Positions 1 through 7,568 of a stretch of 29,969 bases of DNA are shown here, piece after piece. Within the stretch, counting starts at the first letter, position 1. Each line of letters begins with the position of its first letter. The notes beneath the pieces were generated by a model that was given only the letters and a program-made list of their open reading frames with translations, did not search any database and was not told where the DNA came from. The position numbers and the translations under genes are program-made. The stretch is taken from contig UQZU01000027.1 of the NCBI GenBank assembly GCA_900545665.1, positions 1 to 29,969 of the forward strand. The letters run 5' to 3'. The stretch comes from an uncultured Collinsella sp. (lineage in GTDB: Bacteria > Actinomycetota > Coriobacteriia > Coriobacteriales > Coriobacteriaceae).

Positions 1-25
1 CGACAAAGGGGCTGTCCCTTTGTCG
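1..25. terminator. Short perfect hairpin at the window edge
   Basis: Positions 1-10 and 16-25 are a perfect 10-bp inverted repeat with a 5-base loop. It probably ends a gene lying left of the window. No T-run follows on the plus strand and the other flank is not visible, so terminator is a guess. The arm contains GACAAAG, which also occurs in the arms of the hairpin at 3364-3405. Confidence 0.4.
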
Positions 26-115
26 CATCGGCTTACTGTATTTATATTTTCCTGTTTTACCTTTGCAGGTTCTAATGGAGGGGATACCGAAGTAGCTGCT
101 AGTAAGTAAACGCAG

Positions 116-217
116 CCGCTCTGTCGGAGCCGCCCTTATATCGTTCCACGCGCAGTTTCGCAGCGAAGCGAGAATGTTTGAGCATGGAATGATATAAGGG
201 CGGCTCCGACAGAGCGG
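116..217. repeat. Long near-perfect inverted repeat (33-bp arms)
   Basis: Arms 116-148 and 185-217 are complementary over 33 bases with a single G-T type mismatch. The 36-base loop can itself form a small TTCG/CGAA stem. The element begins 11 bases beyond the stop codon of the glycosyltransferase gene. The RNA could fold into one stem of about 100 nt from either strand. Neither flank has a T-run, so it is not a standard intrinsic terminator; a dispersed palindromic element is a reasonable alternative. I see no second copy in this window. Confidence 0.8.
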
Positions 218-228
218 CGGACATTCGA

Positions 229-1530
229 CTAGCGGATATGCGCGGGTTTTCCGCCCCAGTAGAAGCGGCAGAAGGCTCGTTTGCGCTTTTGGGGCTTGCC
301 TACTAGCTCCATGGTTGCGATGGCGATGTCTTCGGCAGCGTGGGGGCGGCGTAGTACTTCGCCGTTGATGAGTAGGGCTTTGAGTGATTCGGGATGGTCG
401 TGTAAGTGACGAAGGGTTACGATGAGTTCTCGTGCGGTGGTAACATGCATGCTGGCGCCCATGCCGGTGAGCATTGTGGTGTTGGCCTTTTCCTGACCGT
501 ATGATTTGCCCAGCAGGATCATCGGCAGATGCGCGCATAGGCATTCGGTGACGGTGAGTCCGCCCGATTTGAGGATTGCCAGGTCGCAGCCGTGCATGAG
601 GGCTGCCATATCGTCCACGTAGTCCAGAACCGTGACGTTTTCGAGCTTCATGGCGTCGAAGAGCGTCTTGAGGCGGGTGGCGTATTCCTCATCCTTGCCC
701 GGCAAAAAGACAAAGTGCATGTCCTCGAAGCTGCGCAGGAAGGGGAGTGTGCGGTCCATCTCCGCGCGAAAGCGAACGTACGGTTGAGGCAAACTGGCAC
801 CGGCCATCACCAACACAACGGTCTTGTCAGCGGGGAGATTGAACTTCTCGAGTTCTTCCTCGCGATTGTAGTCCGTATCAAACCCGGCGCGAATGGGGAT
901 GCCTGTAATGCGGATTTTGGTCTCGGGAACTTTACGGGGGCGAAGTGTCTCGGCCATAAATTCGTTGGCTACGCAGAACAGATCGGTGTCCTTGTGGGGC
1001 CAAAAGCCTTCGACTTCATAGTCTGTTGGTACGCAGATGACGGGATAATCGATACCCGTGATGACGCGGGCACCCACAGCGACGTTGGCCGCCGTGATGT
1101 GTGTTGCGACCACGGCTATGGGCCTGCGGGTGCGGACATATTCGTTGAAGGCAGGGAACATAATACGTGACCATGCCGTGCCTCCGCCCCAGAGCAGATG
1201 TCCCGTAAACGTGTATCGCCAGGTTAGGTCATATATGGGACGCGTGGCGCCGGTAAACGAAGCTGCTGTTTTATTACCATCGAACCTAATGCGTCCAAAT
1301 TCGAGGATATCCAGGACTTCGATCTCAACATCCTCAGGGATTCCCTTGGTGCCGCGGATGAGGTCGAATGCCTGCGCAATCGCATTTGCGGCGGCTTTGT
1401 GGCCCGAGCCGACGGAGGCGTGCACGATGGTTACCAAGGGTTTTTGTGCAGGTGAAACGGTCATTTGCTCCGGTTGGGGAGTGGCTTGCATGGGCAGGGG
1501 AGCGCTATTGCTCGTCTGCGTTTGATCCAT
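229..1530 (-). CDS. MGDG-synthase-type glycosyltransferase (probable diacylglycerol glucosyl/galactosyltransferase)
   Basis: 433 residues, GT28-like family containing plant MGDG synthases and bacterial UgtP. Such enzymes move a sugar from a UDP-sugar to diacylglycerol at the inner membrane face. The N-terminal domain carries the hallmark HASVGSGHKAAA at about residues 37-48, which binds the lipid acceptor in this family. The C-terminal nucleotide-binding half carries KSGGLTVTE near residue 320. The sugar and acceptor cannot be read from sequence. The ATG at 1530 is preceded by AAGGGGAG. A TACAAT-like -10 lies at 1567-1572 on the minus strand, in the 117-base gap shared with trxB. Residues 1-30 are low-complexity (Q, P, T). 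The gene appears monocistronic, with the long inverted repeat just past its stop. Confidence 0.85.
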   Translation of the reverse strand: MDQTQTSNSAPLPMQATPQPEQMTVSPAQKPLVTIVHASVGSGHKAAANAIAQAFDLIRGTKGIPEDVEIEVLDILEFGRIRFDGNKTAASFTGATRPIYDLTWRYTFTGHLLWGGGTAWSRIMFPAFNEYVRTRRPIAVVATHITAANVAVGARVITGIDYPVICVPTDYEVEGFWPHKDTDLFCVANEFMAETLRPRKVPETKIRITGIPIRAGFDTDYNREEELEKFNLPADKTVVLVMAGASLPQPYVRFRAEMDRTLPFLRSFEDMHFVFLPGKDEEYATRLKTLFDAMKLENVTVLDYVDDMAALMHGCDLAILKSGGLTVTECLCAHLPMILLGKSYGQEKANTTMLTGMGASMHVTTARELIVTLRHLHDHPESLKALLINGEVLRRPHAAEDIAIATMELVGKPQKRKRAFCRFYWGGKPAHIR

Positions 1531-1647
1531 AGATAACTCCCCTTAATCTTTGTTTCGCAAAGAATCATTGTAGTGCATGAGTGTCACGTTTGCCTAAATT
1601 TGGGTATGAGCGCAAAGAACGCCAATCTTTCGACAGGAGGTCTCTTC

Positions 1648-2586
1648 ATGACTACCGATCAGCCGATCGATGTTGCGATTATCGGTGGCGGCCCTGCGGG
1701 CTATGCTGCGGCCATTTATGCGGCGCGCTCCAACCTAACGACGACCGTGATTGAACAGGGCATGTCGGGCGGACAGATCGCCACGACCAATGAAGTCGAG
1801 AACTATCCGGGCATTCCGCTCTTGAGTGGCGCCGAACTCGGCGAGCGTTTTCAGCAGCATGCAGAGGGCCTGGGAGCGCAGGTCGCATGGAGCATGGTTA
1901 CGGGTATCGATTACGATGCCGATGCAGCGCTGTTTACGGTGCATCATGACATGGGCGATACGCTGGCCTCGAGCGTTATCGCTTGCATGGGTGCCACCCC
2001 GCGTCCGGCAGGTTTCGCTGGCGAGGATACCTATCGCGGTCGTGGCGTTTCATATTGCGCAACATGTGACGGCATGTTCTTCCGCGGCAAACAGGTCTTT
2101 GTAATCGGTGGTGGCAATTCGGCATGCGAAGAGGCACTGTTCCTGTCAGACATTGCCAGCAGTGTGACCATCGTGCTGCGCCGCGACCAGTTCCGTGCGC
2201 CCGATGGTGTTGTTCAGAAAGTACTCGAAAAGGACAATATTACAGTTAGGTACCGAACTAGTATTGTGGAGCTCTCGGGCGAAGCCATGCCAACGACGAT
2301 CGCCTTTAAGGACAATTCATCCGGGGAAATTCATACCGAGTCATTTGAGCCCGGCTCTTTCGGCATCTTTGTCTATACCGGGACGCAACCCCATACCGAA
2401 CTTGTCGAGCATCTAGTCGATCTGGCGCCTGATGGCGGCATTCTGACTGATGAATCCATGTCGACCCGCACGCCAGGTCTATTTGCTGCTGGTGACATCC
2501 GTTCCAAGCGCTTACGTCAGGTTGTGACCGCCGTTTCTGACGGAGCCATAGCAGCAACCAGCGCATACGCATTTCTGCGCGGATAA
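1648..2586 (+). CDS. trxB: Thioredoxin-disulfide reductase
   Basis: 312 residues, the usual length for low-molecular-weight TrxB. It passes electrons from NADPH through FAD to oxidised thioredoxin in the cytoplasm. Visible motifs: FAD-binding GGGPAG at 13-18, redox pair CATC (Cys137, Cys140), NADPH-binding GGGNSA at 154-159, and the C-terminal FAAGD flavin motif. The frame stays open to 1573, but the ATG at 1648 has a strong ACAGGAGG eight bases upstream, and the family N-terminus begins there. It is transcribed divergently from the glycosyltransferase and ends in a clear hairpin. No thioredoxin gene is adjacent. An alkyl-hydroperoxide or ferredoxin-dependent relative is possible, but the spacing of motifs is typical TrxB. 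Confidence 0.93.
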   Translation: MTTDQPIDVAIIGGGPAGYAAAIYAARSNLTTTVIEQGMSGGQIATTNEVENYPGIPLLSGAELGERFQQHAEGLGAQVAWSMVTGIDYDADAALFTVHHDMGDTLASSVIACMGATPRPAGFAGEDTYRGRGVSYCATCDGMFFRGKQVFVIGGGNSACEEALFLSDIASSVTIVLRRDQFRAPDGVVQKVLEKDNITVRYRTSIVELSGEAMPTTIAFKDNSSGEIHTESFEPGSFGIFVYTGTQPHTELVEHLVDLAPDGGILTDESMSTRTPGLFAAGDIRSKRLRQVVTAVSDGAIAATSAYAFLRG

Positions 2587-2626
2587 GTACGATAATATAT
2601 CTTATGTAAGGTTGTTATCTTTTAAC

Positions 2627-2668
2627 AAAGTGGTTGGACGGTGTATCAATGTGCTGTCCAACCACTTT
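2627..2668 (+). terminator. Terminator downstream of trxB
   Basis: Perfect 13-bp arms at 2627-2639 and 2656-2668 with a 16-base loop. The second arm ends in TTT and is followed by TACTT. It lies 40 bases after the trxB stop and before the DUF1836 gene. Confidence 0.75.
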
Positions 2669-2739
2669 TACTTGGCGTCTATGTGGTATGCAAAACTAGA
2701 TAACGTAGAATACAATATATAAATGAACGGAGGATCCTT

Positions 2740-3351
2740 ATGAACCACGCCAAACGCGTTATCCCGATGTCCGATACATCGGTCAGCATTAAGCCTGAGG
2801 ATATTCAGCCCACTGTGCTGCCCGATGCATTTATTCAGTCCGATATCGTACGCAAACTCAATACGTTGAGTCTGCCGCGCTATGACCAGTTGCCCAATGT
2901 GACGCTCTACCGCGACCAGGTCATTGAGTATGTCGCGCTGTGGATGGAGCCGCTGTCCCTTTGCGTTGAGCAGCCTATCATTACGCCATCGATGATCAAT
3001 AACTACGTAAAGGTTGGCCTGGTGCCTGCTCCGGTCAAAAAGCAATATGGCCGCGAGCAAATTGCCCGCCTGATCGCTATCTGCATCTTTAAGCAGGTGC
3101 TACCTATTGCTGCGGTGCAGGCACTCTTTAACATTCAGCGTTTGAGCTACGATGCCCCGACGGCCTTCGACTATGTGGTTGATCAGCTCGAGGCATCGAT
3201 TCGTTCGGCGTTTTCTGTCGAGCAGACGCCGGTTCCCGATACGGCGCATCAGGTAACGCGTGAGTCGCTGCTTGTGCGCAGTGCGGTTTCCTCCTTCGTT
3301 TCGAAGGCTTACTTGATGAGCTATCTCAAGTTCAACGGGTTTAATAGCTAG
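2740..3351 (+). CDS. DUF1836-family protein (MerR-like winged-helix regulator)
   Basis: 203 residues. The central part (about residues 20-150) matches the DUF1836 pattern as I know it: PRYDQLPNVTLYRDQV, then ITPSMINNYVKVGLVPAPVKKQYGREQIARL, which has the shape of a MerR-type winged helix. The family is common in Gram-positive bacteria and is thought to be regulatory; I know no defined ligand or target. The ATG at 2740 has CGGAGGA six bases upstream. The gene stands alone between the trxB terminator and a bidirectional terminator shared with degV. No effector domain is obvious in the C-terminal 50 residues. Confidence 0.75.
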   Translation: MNHAKRVIPMSDTSVSIKPEDIQPTVLPDAFIQSDIVRKLNTLSLPRYDQLPNVTLYRDQVIEYVALWMEPLSLCVEQPIITPSMINNYVKVGLVPAPVKKQYGREQIARLIAICIFKQVLPIAAVQALFNIQRLSYDAPTAFDYVVDQLEASIRSAFSVEQTPVPDTAHQVTRESLLVRSAVSSFVSKAYLMSYLKFNGFNS

Positions 3352-3363
3352 CCGACGTATAAA

Positions 3364-3405
3364 ACGGGCGGGACAAAGAGCCATCTGTCGCTTTGTCCCG
3401 CCCGT
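3364..3405. terminator. Bidirectional terminator between convergent genes
   Basis: Perfect 15-bp arms at 3364-3378 and 3391-3405 with a 12-base loop, GC-rich at the base. On the plus strand it is followed by ATTTTGC; on the minus strand it is followed by TTTATA. It sits between the ends of the DUF1836 gene (plus) and degV (minus) and can serve both. Confidence 0.85.
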
Positions 3406-3423
3406 ATTTTGCTTGGTTGGACT

Positions 3424-4290
3424 TTATTTGCCTGAAGCTACGCCCATGCCGTAGCCGATGATGAGGCCGTGCATCTCGGCGTAATAGGAATCCAGGCCGT
3501 TGCAGGGCATGATGATGGTCTTGGAGCCGGGCCAATGTTCGACTATGCGATCAGTAAGCGCCTGGGCTCCAGCTTCGTTCTCAACGTGATCGATGATGAC
3601 CTCACCGCCCGTAAAGCCCTCGGCTTCCATAGTGTCGATGATCTTGTTGAGCATCTTCTTTTCGCCACGCGTGTGCCCGACGAGTTCGATTTTACCGGCC
3701 TCACTCGCCGTGCCCAAAATGCGGATATTGAGCTTGTTGGCAATGACGCCGGCTGCCTTAGGGATACGTCCAGCTTTGGCGAGGTTTTCGTAATTGCACA
3801 AACTGAAGAGGATTTTGCTGTTCTGTTCAAGGCTATCGAAGTATGCGCAAGCGTCCTCGAATGCGACATTCGGATTGCTTGCAAGATAGCGGTCGAACAG
3901 CAAGAAAATGAGGTCCATTTTGCCGCCAGCTGCGCGTGAATTGACTAGATGAATCTGTCGGTCGGGCTCCTCGGCAAGAACCATATCGCGAGCCGTGGCT
4001 GCCGCGTTGTAGCTGCCCGACACGCCCTCAGAGATCGGCATGCAGATGGTCTTGTCTGCCAATTTGAAGAGCTCGGCCCACTCCCCTACGCTGGGACAAG
4101 CGCTCGAAGAAGCGTTCGTCTCCGCCATAACAGCGCAGTTGAGCTCATGAACATCGAGCGAAAGGTCATCGACGAATTCACGCTCCCCCACTCGAATTTT
4201 GAGGGGCGCAAATGCAAAGGTGGTATGGGGCGCGGTCGGTTGCCAATCGCGGAGGTTACAGCTTGAATCGGAGATAAGTGCCCAGCTCAT
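3424..4290 (-). CDS. DegV family fatty-acid-binding protein
   Basis: 288 residues, full length for DegV/FakB proteins. Members hold a fatty acid in a deep cleft; FakB proteins present it to the kinase FakA for phosphorylation. Supporting features are the N-terminal ALISDSSCNL, the ligand-binding SEGVSGSYNAA near residue 85, and the later VNSRAAGGKMDL stretch. The ATG at 4290 follows AAAGGACCCTCT; a TATAAT-like -10 lies about 25-30 bases further upstream on the minus strand. No FakA kinase is in the window, so exogenous fatty acid use is inferred from family only. Sharing the window with plsY and plsC makes a link to acyl supply plausible. Confidence 0.85.
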   Translation of the reverse strand: MSWALISDSSCNLRDWQPTAPHTTFAFAPLKIRVGEREFVDDLSLDVHELNCAVMAETNASSSACPSVGEWAELFKLADKTICMPISEGVSGSYNAAATARDMVLAEEPDRQIHLVNSRAAGGKMDLIFLLFDRYLASNPNVAFEDACAYFDSLEQNSKILFSLCNYENLAKAGRIPKAAGVIANKLNIRILGTASEAGKIELVGHTRGEKKMLNKIIDTMEAEGFTGGEVIIDHVENEAGAQALTDRIVEHWPGSKTIIMPCNGLDSYYAEMHGLIIGYGMGVASGK

Positions 4291-4345
4291 AGAGGGTCCT
4301 TTCTAATTGTTCCCTAACAATTATAGCCATCTTGCAGACCGATTG

Positions 4346-4380
4346 GGCCGCTATCTAGTATTCAAAACTAGATAGCGGCC
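4346..4380. repeat. Perfect 14-bp inverted repeat
   Basis: Arms 4346-4359 and 4367-4380 (GGCCGCTATCTAGT and its complement) around a 7-base loop. It lies upstream of the degV start and beyond the hydrolase terminator. No T-run follows on either strand, so it may be an operator or a second-stage terminator. The core CAAAACTAGATA also occurs once in the leader of the DUF1836 gene near 2691-2702. Confidence 0.65.
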
Positions 4381-4389
4381 TGCACGAAA

Positions 4390-4431
4390 GGCAAAAGAAT
4401 GGACCCCATGACTCAAAGCCACGAGGTCCAT
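4390..4431 (-). terminator. Terminator of the NlpC/P60 gene and its operon
   Basis: On the minus strand ATGGACC pairs with GGTCCAT, and the stem continues inward by five more pairs (two G-T). It is followed by TTCTTTT. It starts 23 bases past the stop of the hydrolase gene. Confidence 0.7.
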
Positions 4432-4454
4432 ATCCGTTTGCTTTATCTGAATAC

Positions 4455-5582
4455 TTAGTAGCGCACGAAGATGTAGTTATTGTTCATGCCGGCGGCAACG
4501 GAGCTGATGATAACACCCGTGTTGTAGTCGGAAGCATGAATCATCTGACCACCACCGATGTAAATGCCGGTGTGGTACGAGTTGACCACAACGTCACCGG
4601 GCTGCGGATCGGACACACGCGTCCAGCCCATAAAGGTACCCGTGGTGCCGAGGCGGCAATAGCGACCAGTGAGGCAATAGCTAACAAAACCAGAACAGTC
4701 GAAGCTGTTCGGGCCAATTCCGCCCCAGGAATAAGCGCAACCAAGCTTACTGTATGCACGTGAGACAACAGAACCGCCGTCGACGGATTGGCTCGGAGCA
4801 GAAGGCGTCGGAGCCGGAGCAGGCGTGAAGGGCTGCGGCGTCGGAGCAGGTGCCGGCGTAGGAGCCGGAGTGTTGCCGCCCTGGTTGTTGTTATTGCTGG
4901 TCTGGCCACCATTGTTGGTGTTTTCGGTCGTGCCGGCAGTCTCGTTGCTCACCGTGGCCTTCTCAGCGGTGCTGGCGTTGATGCCGGCCTGCAGCGCGGC
5001 GTTGGCCTCGGCCTCTGCGGCAAGCTCGGCTTGCAGCTGCGAATCCAGGGAGTTTACGACGTTCTGGGCTTCAGCCTGCTGGGCGTTAAGCTCGTCGACC
5101 TTCTTTTGCGTGGCGGCGACGTTCTTCTCCTGCTCGGACTGCTTATCGGTGAGCTGCTGCTTAAGCTCCTTGACCTCTTGAATGGTCTGAGCTTGCTTAT
5201 CGGAAACTTTGCCGTAGTAGAACAGACGGTTGAGCATATCGCTCAGGTCATCGACACCCGTCAGAACCTGAAGCAGGCTCAGACCGCCGGTTTTGTACTC
5301 GCCGGCGACATAGGTCGAGAGCTTGGCCTGACCATCGGCGATCTCCTGCTGCTTTTGCGTGATCTCGCCGGCAGTCTGATCGAGCGCCTGCGTCTGCGTG
5401 GCGAGCTCATCGTAAATCTGCTGAGTTTGGGTACCAATCTGCTCGAGCTTCGTACGAGCAGCGGCAAGGTCGGATGCAGTATCGGCGTAGGCAGGAGCCG
5501 CGAGGCCCAAGCCCAAAACACAAGCGAGGGTTGCCGTAGCAGCGCAGCGTGCCATGTTTTTGTGCGTGTTTGCTGTGCGCAT
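4455..5582 (-). CDS. Secreted NlpC/P60 peptidoglycan hydrolase with N-terminal coiled coil
   Basis: 375 residues. A signal peptide covers about 1-33, with predicted cleavage after AYA. Residues 35-200 are heptad-rich coiled coil (Q, E, K, A), like RipA or CwlO-type hydrolases. A linker at about 205-275 is rich in N, G, T, P and A. The C-terminal NlpC/P60 domain has the catalytic FDCSGF (Cys296), HTGIY (His337) and MIHAS (His349). Such enzymes cut D-Glu to diamino-acid bonds in the stem peptide; the coiled coil usually keeps them inactive until a partner binds. The ATG at 5582 has GGAAAGGAAG upstream. It follows apt by 32 bases and is probably the last gene of the pgsA-led operon. Its exact substrate and activator are unknown. 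Confidence 0.9.
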   Translation of the reverse strand: MRTANTHKNMARCAATATLACVLGLGLAAPAYADTASDLAAARTKLEQIGTQTQQIYDELATQTQALDQTAGEITQKQQEIADGQAKLSTYVAGEYKTGGLSLLQVLTGVDDLSDMLNRLFYYGKVSDKQAQTIQEVKELKQQLTDKQSEQEKNVAATQKKVDELNAQQAEAQNVVNSLDSQLQAELAAEAEANAALQAGINASTAEKATVSNETAGTTENTNNGGQTSNNNNQGGNTPAPTPAPAPTPQPFTPAPAPTPSAPSQSVDGGSVVSRAYSKLGCAYSWGGIGPNSFDCSGFVSYCLTGRYCRLGTTGTFMGWTRVSDPQPGDVVVNSYHTGIYIGGGQMIHASDYNTGVIISSVAAGMNNNYIFVRY

Positions 5583-5614
5583 GTAGCTTCCTTTCCAGTA
5601 ACTAAGGGTAACGG

Positions 5615-6145
5615 CTAGTCCACCGTCACCAGGCTAAAGAGCTCCACATCGTCATCAGACGGCGTGAGCTTCTCGCGCGGGTTGAGAAACGCAAGCTCAA
5701 GGATACAACCGTAACCGACAAGCTTTGCGCCCATATCTCGCACCAGTTTACCTGTTGCCTCGACGGTTCCGCCCGTCGCGACCAAGTCGTCCAGAATCAA
5801 CACGGTATCTTTAGAGCTGATAGCGTCGGCGTGGATCTCAATTGAATCGGTGCCGTATTCGAGCTCGTAGCTCTGGCTTACGGTCTCGCGCGGCAGCTTG
5901 CCCGGTTTACGTGCGGGAACAAAGCCGGCGCCAAGGGCTACAGCCACCGGTACGCCAACCATAAAGCCGCGAGCCTCGGGACCCACGACCTTGGTGATTC
6001 CCATGCCGGCAAAGTGCTCGGCGAGGGCATCGGTCATGGCTTTGAGCGCCTCGGGATTGCCAAAGAGCGGTGTGATGTCTTTAAAGATGACTCCGGGCTC
6101 GGGATAGTCGGGGATATCGACGATTTGAGATTCGAAGTCGTACAT
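5615..6145 (-). CDS. apt: Adenine phosphoribosyltransferase
   Basis: 176 residues. Converts adenine and PRPP to AMP and pyrophosphate in purine salvage. The N-terminal PDYPEPGVIFKDITPL is typical of Apt, and the PRPP loop VLILDDLVATGGT lies at about 115-127. The open frame extends to a TTG at 6160, but the ATG at 6145 has GAAAGG at a good distance and begins the family N-terminus (MYDFESQIVDIPDYP). It lies 40 bases after the MerR gene and 32 before the hydrolase gene. No RelA/SpoT gene, a frequent neighbour of apt elsewhere, is present here. Confidence 0.93.
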   Translation of the reverse strand: MYDFESQIVDIPDYPEPGVIFKDITPLFGNPEALKAMTDALAEHFAGMGITKVVGPEARGFMVGVPVAVALGAGFVPARKPGKLPRETVSQSYELEYGTDSIEIHADAISSKDTVLILDDLVATGGTVEATGKLVRDMGAKLVGYGCILELAFLNPREKLTPSDDDVELFSLVTVD

Positions 6146-6185
6146 TGCATGACCTTTCAATGGGTTGCCGAAATTTCAGCAGCGG

Positions 6186-7064
6186 TTATATGCCCGCGGT
6201 GGCGGTGCCGGATTGCGAAGGGGCGACGACCTTGAGCGGCTTTACGAGAGAATCCTCGTGCGAAGTCGGCGCGGCTGTCTCTTCGTTTTTGGCCTTGGTG
6301 GACTCGGAGCGAGTGATTTCCTCATCGAGTGCATCGATGTCGGCGTCCTCGACCACGGCGTTGAGCGACTCAAAAACGCGGTTCTTGAGCAGCGCAGTGT
6401 GCACACCTTCCGTCAGGTCGTGAAGCTTCTTAAACGCACGCTCGAGCTTGGCGTCGCGCTCGTCGTCGGAGGTATCCATTCCGAGCATGCTCACGAGCAC
6501 TTGCTCAAACATCGAGGACTCGCGGTTGGCGGAAGACACGTACTGACGCAGGTTGCGCGGCTCGATATGGAAGCGCGACAGCTCGGAGCAGTAGCGGATG
6601 ATCGGAAAATCGCGACCATCGACAAGCTCGCGATTCTGCGGACTCTTGATGATGCGAATGAGGTCGTTCTCGGCGAGCGAGCGGATAAACGAAATTTCGA
6701 CGCCCAACATATCGGGAATGGTCTCGATGGGATGCAGCTTTTGCTTAGTCTCCTTGGGCTCCGTCTTGAGCGGAACATCGGATAGCAAGCCCACCTCGTA
6801 GGCGAGCGTTGACAGGTCCGTGGCGTTTTCCAAGCGCTGCTTAATCACGTTGAGCGGCATGTAGCGGGTCTTCTGCAAGTGCAGGATGACCTCCAGACGA
6901 TCAACGTCCTCCTTAGAGTACTGACGGTATCCCTTAGGCGTACGATGAGGGGTAATGAGCCCCTCATCCTCTAGAAATCTAATTTTTGAGTTCGAAAGAT
7001 CGGGGTATGCGCCTCGAAGTAGGTTGACGACTTGGCCGATACTCAGATAGTTGCGTTCGGCCAT
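6186..7064 (-). CDS. MerR-family regulator, FtsR-like by context
   Basis: 292 residues. The N-terminal winged helix (about 5-75) has SIGQVVNLL, SKIRFLEDEGLI and KGYRQYSKEDVDRL, the MerR DNA-binding signature. The remainder is helical with no metal-binding cysteines, so it is not a metal sensor of the classical type. In mycobacteria and corynebacteria a MerR protein encoded next to the FHA protein GarA/OdhI is FtsR, an activator of ftsZ. Here the gene follows the FHA gene with a 3-base gap, which supports orthology by position. FtsR proteins I know of are about 250 residues, so the C-terminal 40-50 residues (acidic, then EETAAPTSHED) are an extension. Whether it controls division genes in this organism is inference. 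Confidence 0.8.
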   Translation of the reverse strand: MAERNYLSIGQVVNLLRGAYPDLSNSKIRFLEDEGLITPHRTPKGYRQYSKEDVDRLEVILHLQKTRYMPLNVIKQRLENATDLSTLAYEVGLLSDVPLKTEPKETKQKLHPIETIPDMLGVEISFIRSLAENDLIRIIKSPQNRELVDGRDFPIIRYCSELSRFHIEPRNLRQYVSSANRESSMFEQVLVSMLGMDTSDDERDAKLERAFKKLHDLTEGVHTALLKNRVFESLNAVVEDADIDALDEEITRSESTKAKNEETAAPTSHEDSLVKPLKVVAPSQSGTATAGI

Positions 7065-7067
7065 GCC

Positions 7068-7502
7068 CTACTCACCGGTTTCGATGCGCTCCGGCGTGCT
7101 CTCGTGGTAGATGAGCGTAAACGTACCGATCTGAACGGAAGAACCGTCGTGCAGCGGGGCTGCATTGACAATGGCACCGTCGACCCAGGTACCATTGAGC
7201 GAGCCCAGGTCCTCGATGCGAGCGCCGAGGCCCTCGCGAATAATGCGCGCGTGGCTGCGCGAAACGGTCATGTCATTAAGGAAGATGCCGTTCGCGGGAT
7301 CGCGGCCGATGGTGGTCACGTCGTCCTCGAGCTCAAAGGCGGCACCAGTCTGCGGACCCTTGACGATGGACAGGACGGGGGCGGTGATGCGCACGTTGGC
7401 CATGAGGTCGGGAACGGTGACGTCGCTTGAAGGCACGCGGAATACGCAGGTAGCGTCAGCAGTCTTATCATTCTGAGGCATATTGTTAACCATGTTGTCC
7501 AT
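7068..7502 (-). CDS. FHA-domain protein, GarA/OdhI-like
   Basis: 144 residues. The FHA domain spans about 60-132 with the conserved phosphothreonine-binding elements GRD (66-68), SRSHA (81-85) and NGT (103-105). The N-terminal tail contains DATCVFR at 16-22, which resembles the TTSVFR phosphorylation motif of mycobacterial GarA and corynebacterial OdhI. In those proteins a phosphorylated threonine binds the protein's own FHA domain and turns off inhibition of 2-oxoglutarate-using enzymes. I chose the ATG at 7502: AGGGG lies eight bases upstream, whereas the longer frame to 7535 lacks a ribosome site. The gene lies between pgsA (66-base gap) and the MerR gene (3-base gap). The kinase and the target enzymes are not in the window. 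Confidence 0.85.
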   Translation of the reverse strand: MDNMVNNMPQNDKTADATCVFRVPSSDVTVPDLMANVRITAPVLSIVKGPQTGAAFELEDDVTTIGRDPANGIFLNDMTVSRSHARIIREGLGARIEDLGSLNGTWVDGAIVNAAPLHDGSSVQIGTFTLIYHESTPERIETGE

Positions 7503-7568
7503 GACAACCCCTAACTTATCGCGGACGTGCCGCAAATAATGAACCGTACGTAATCATACCCCAACGAA

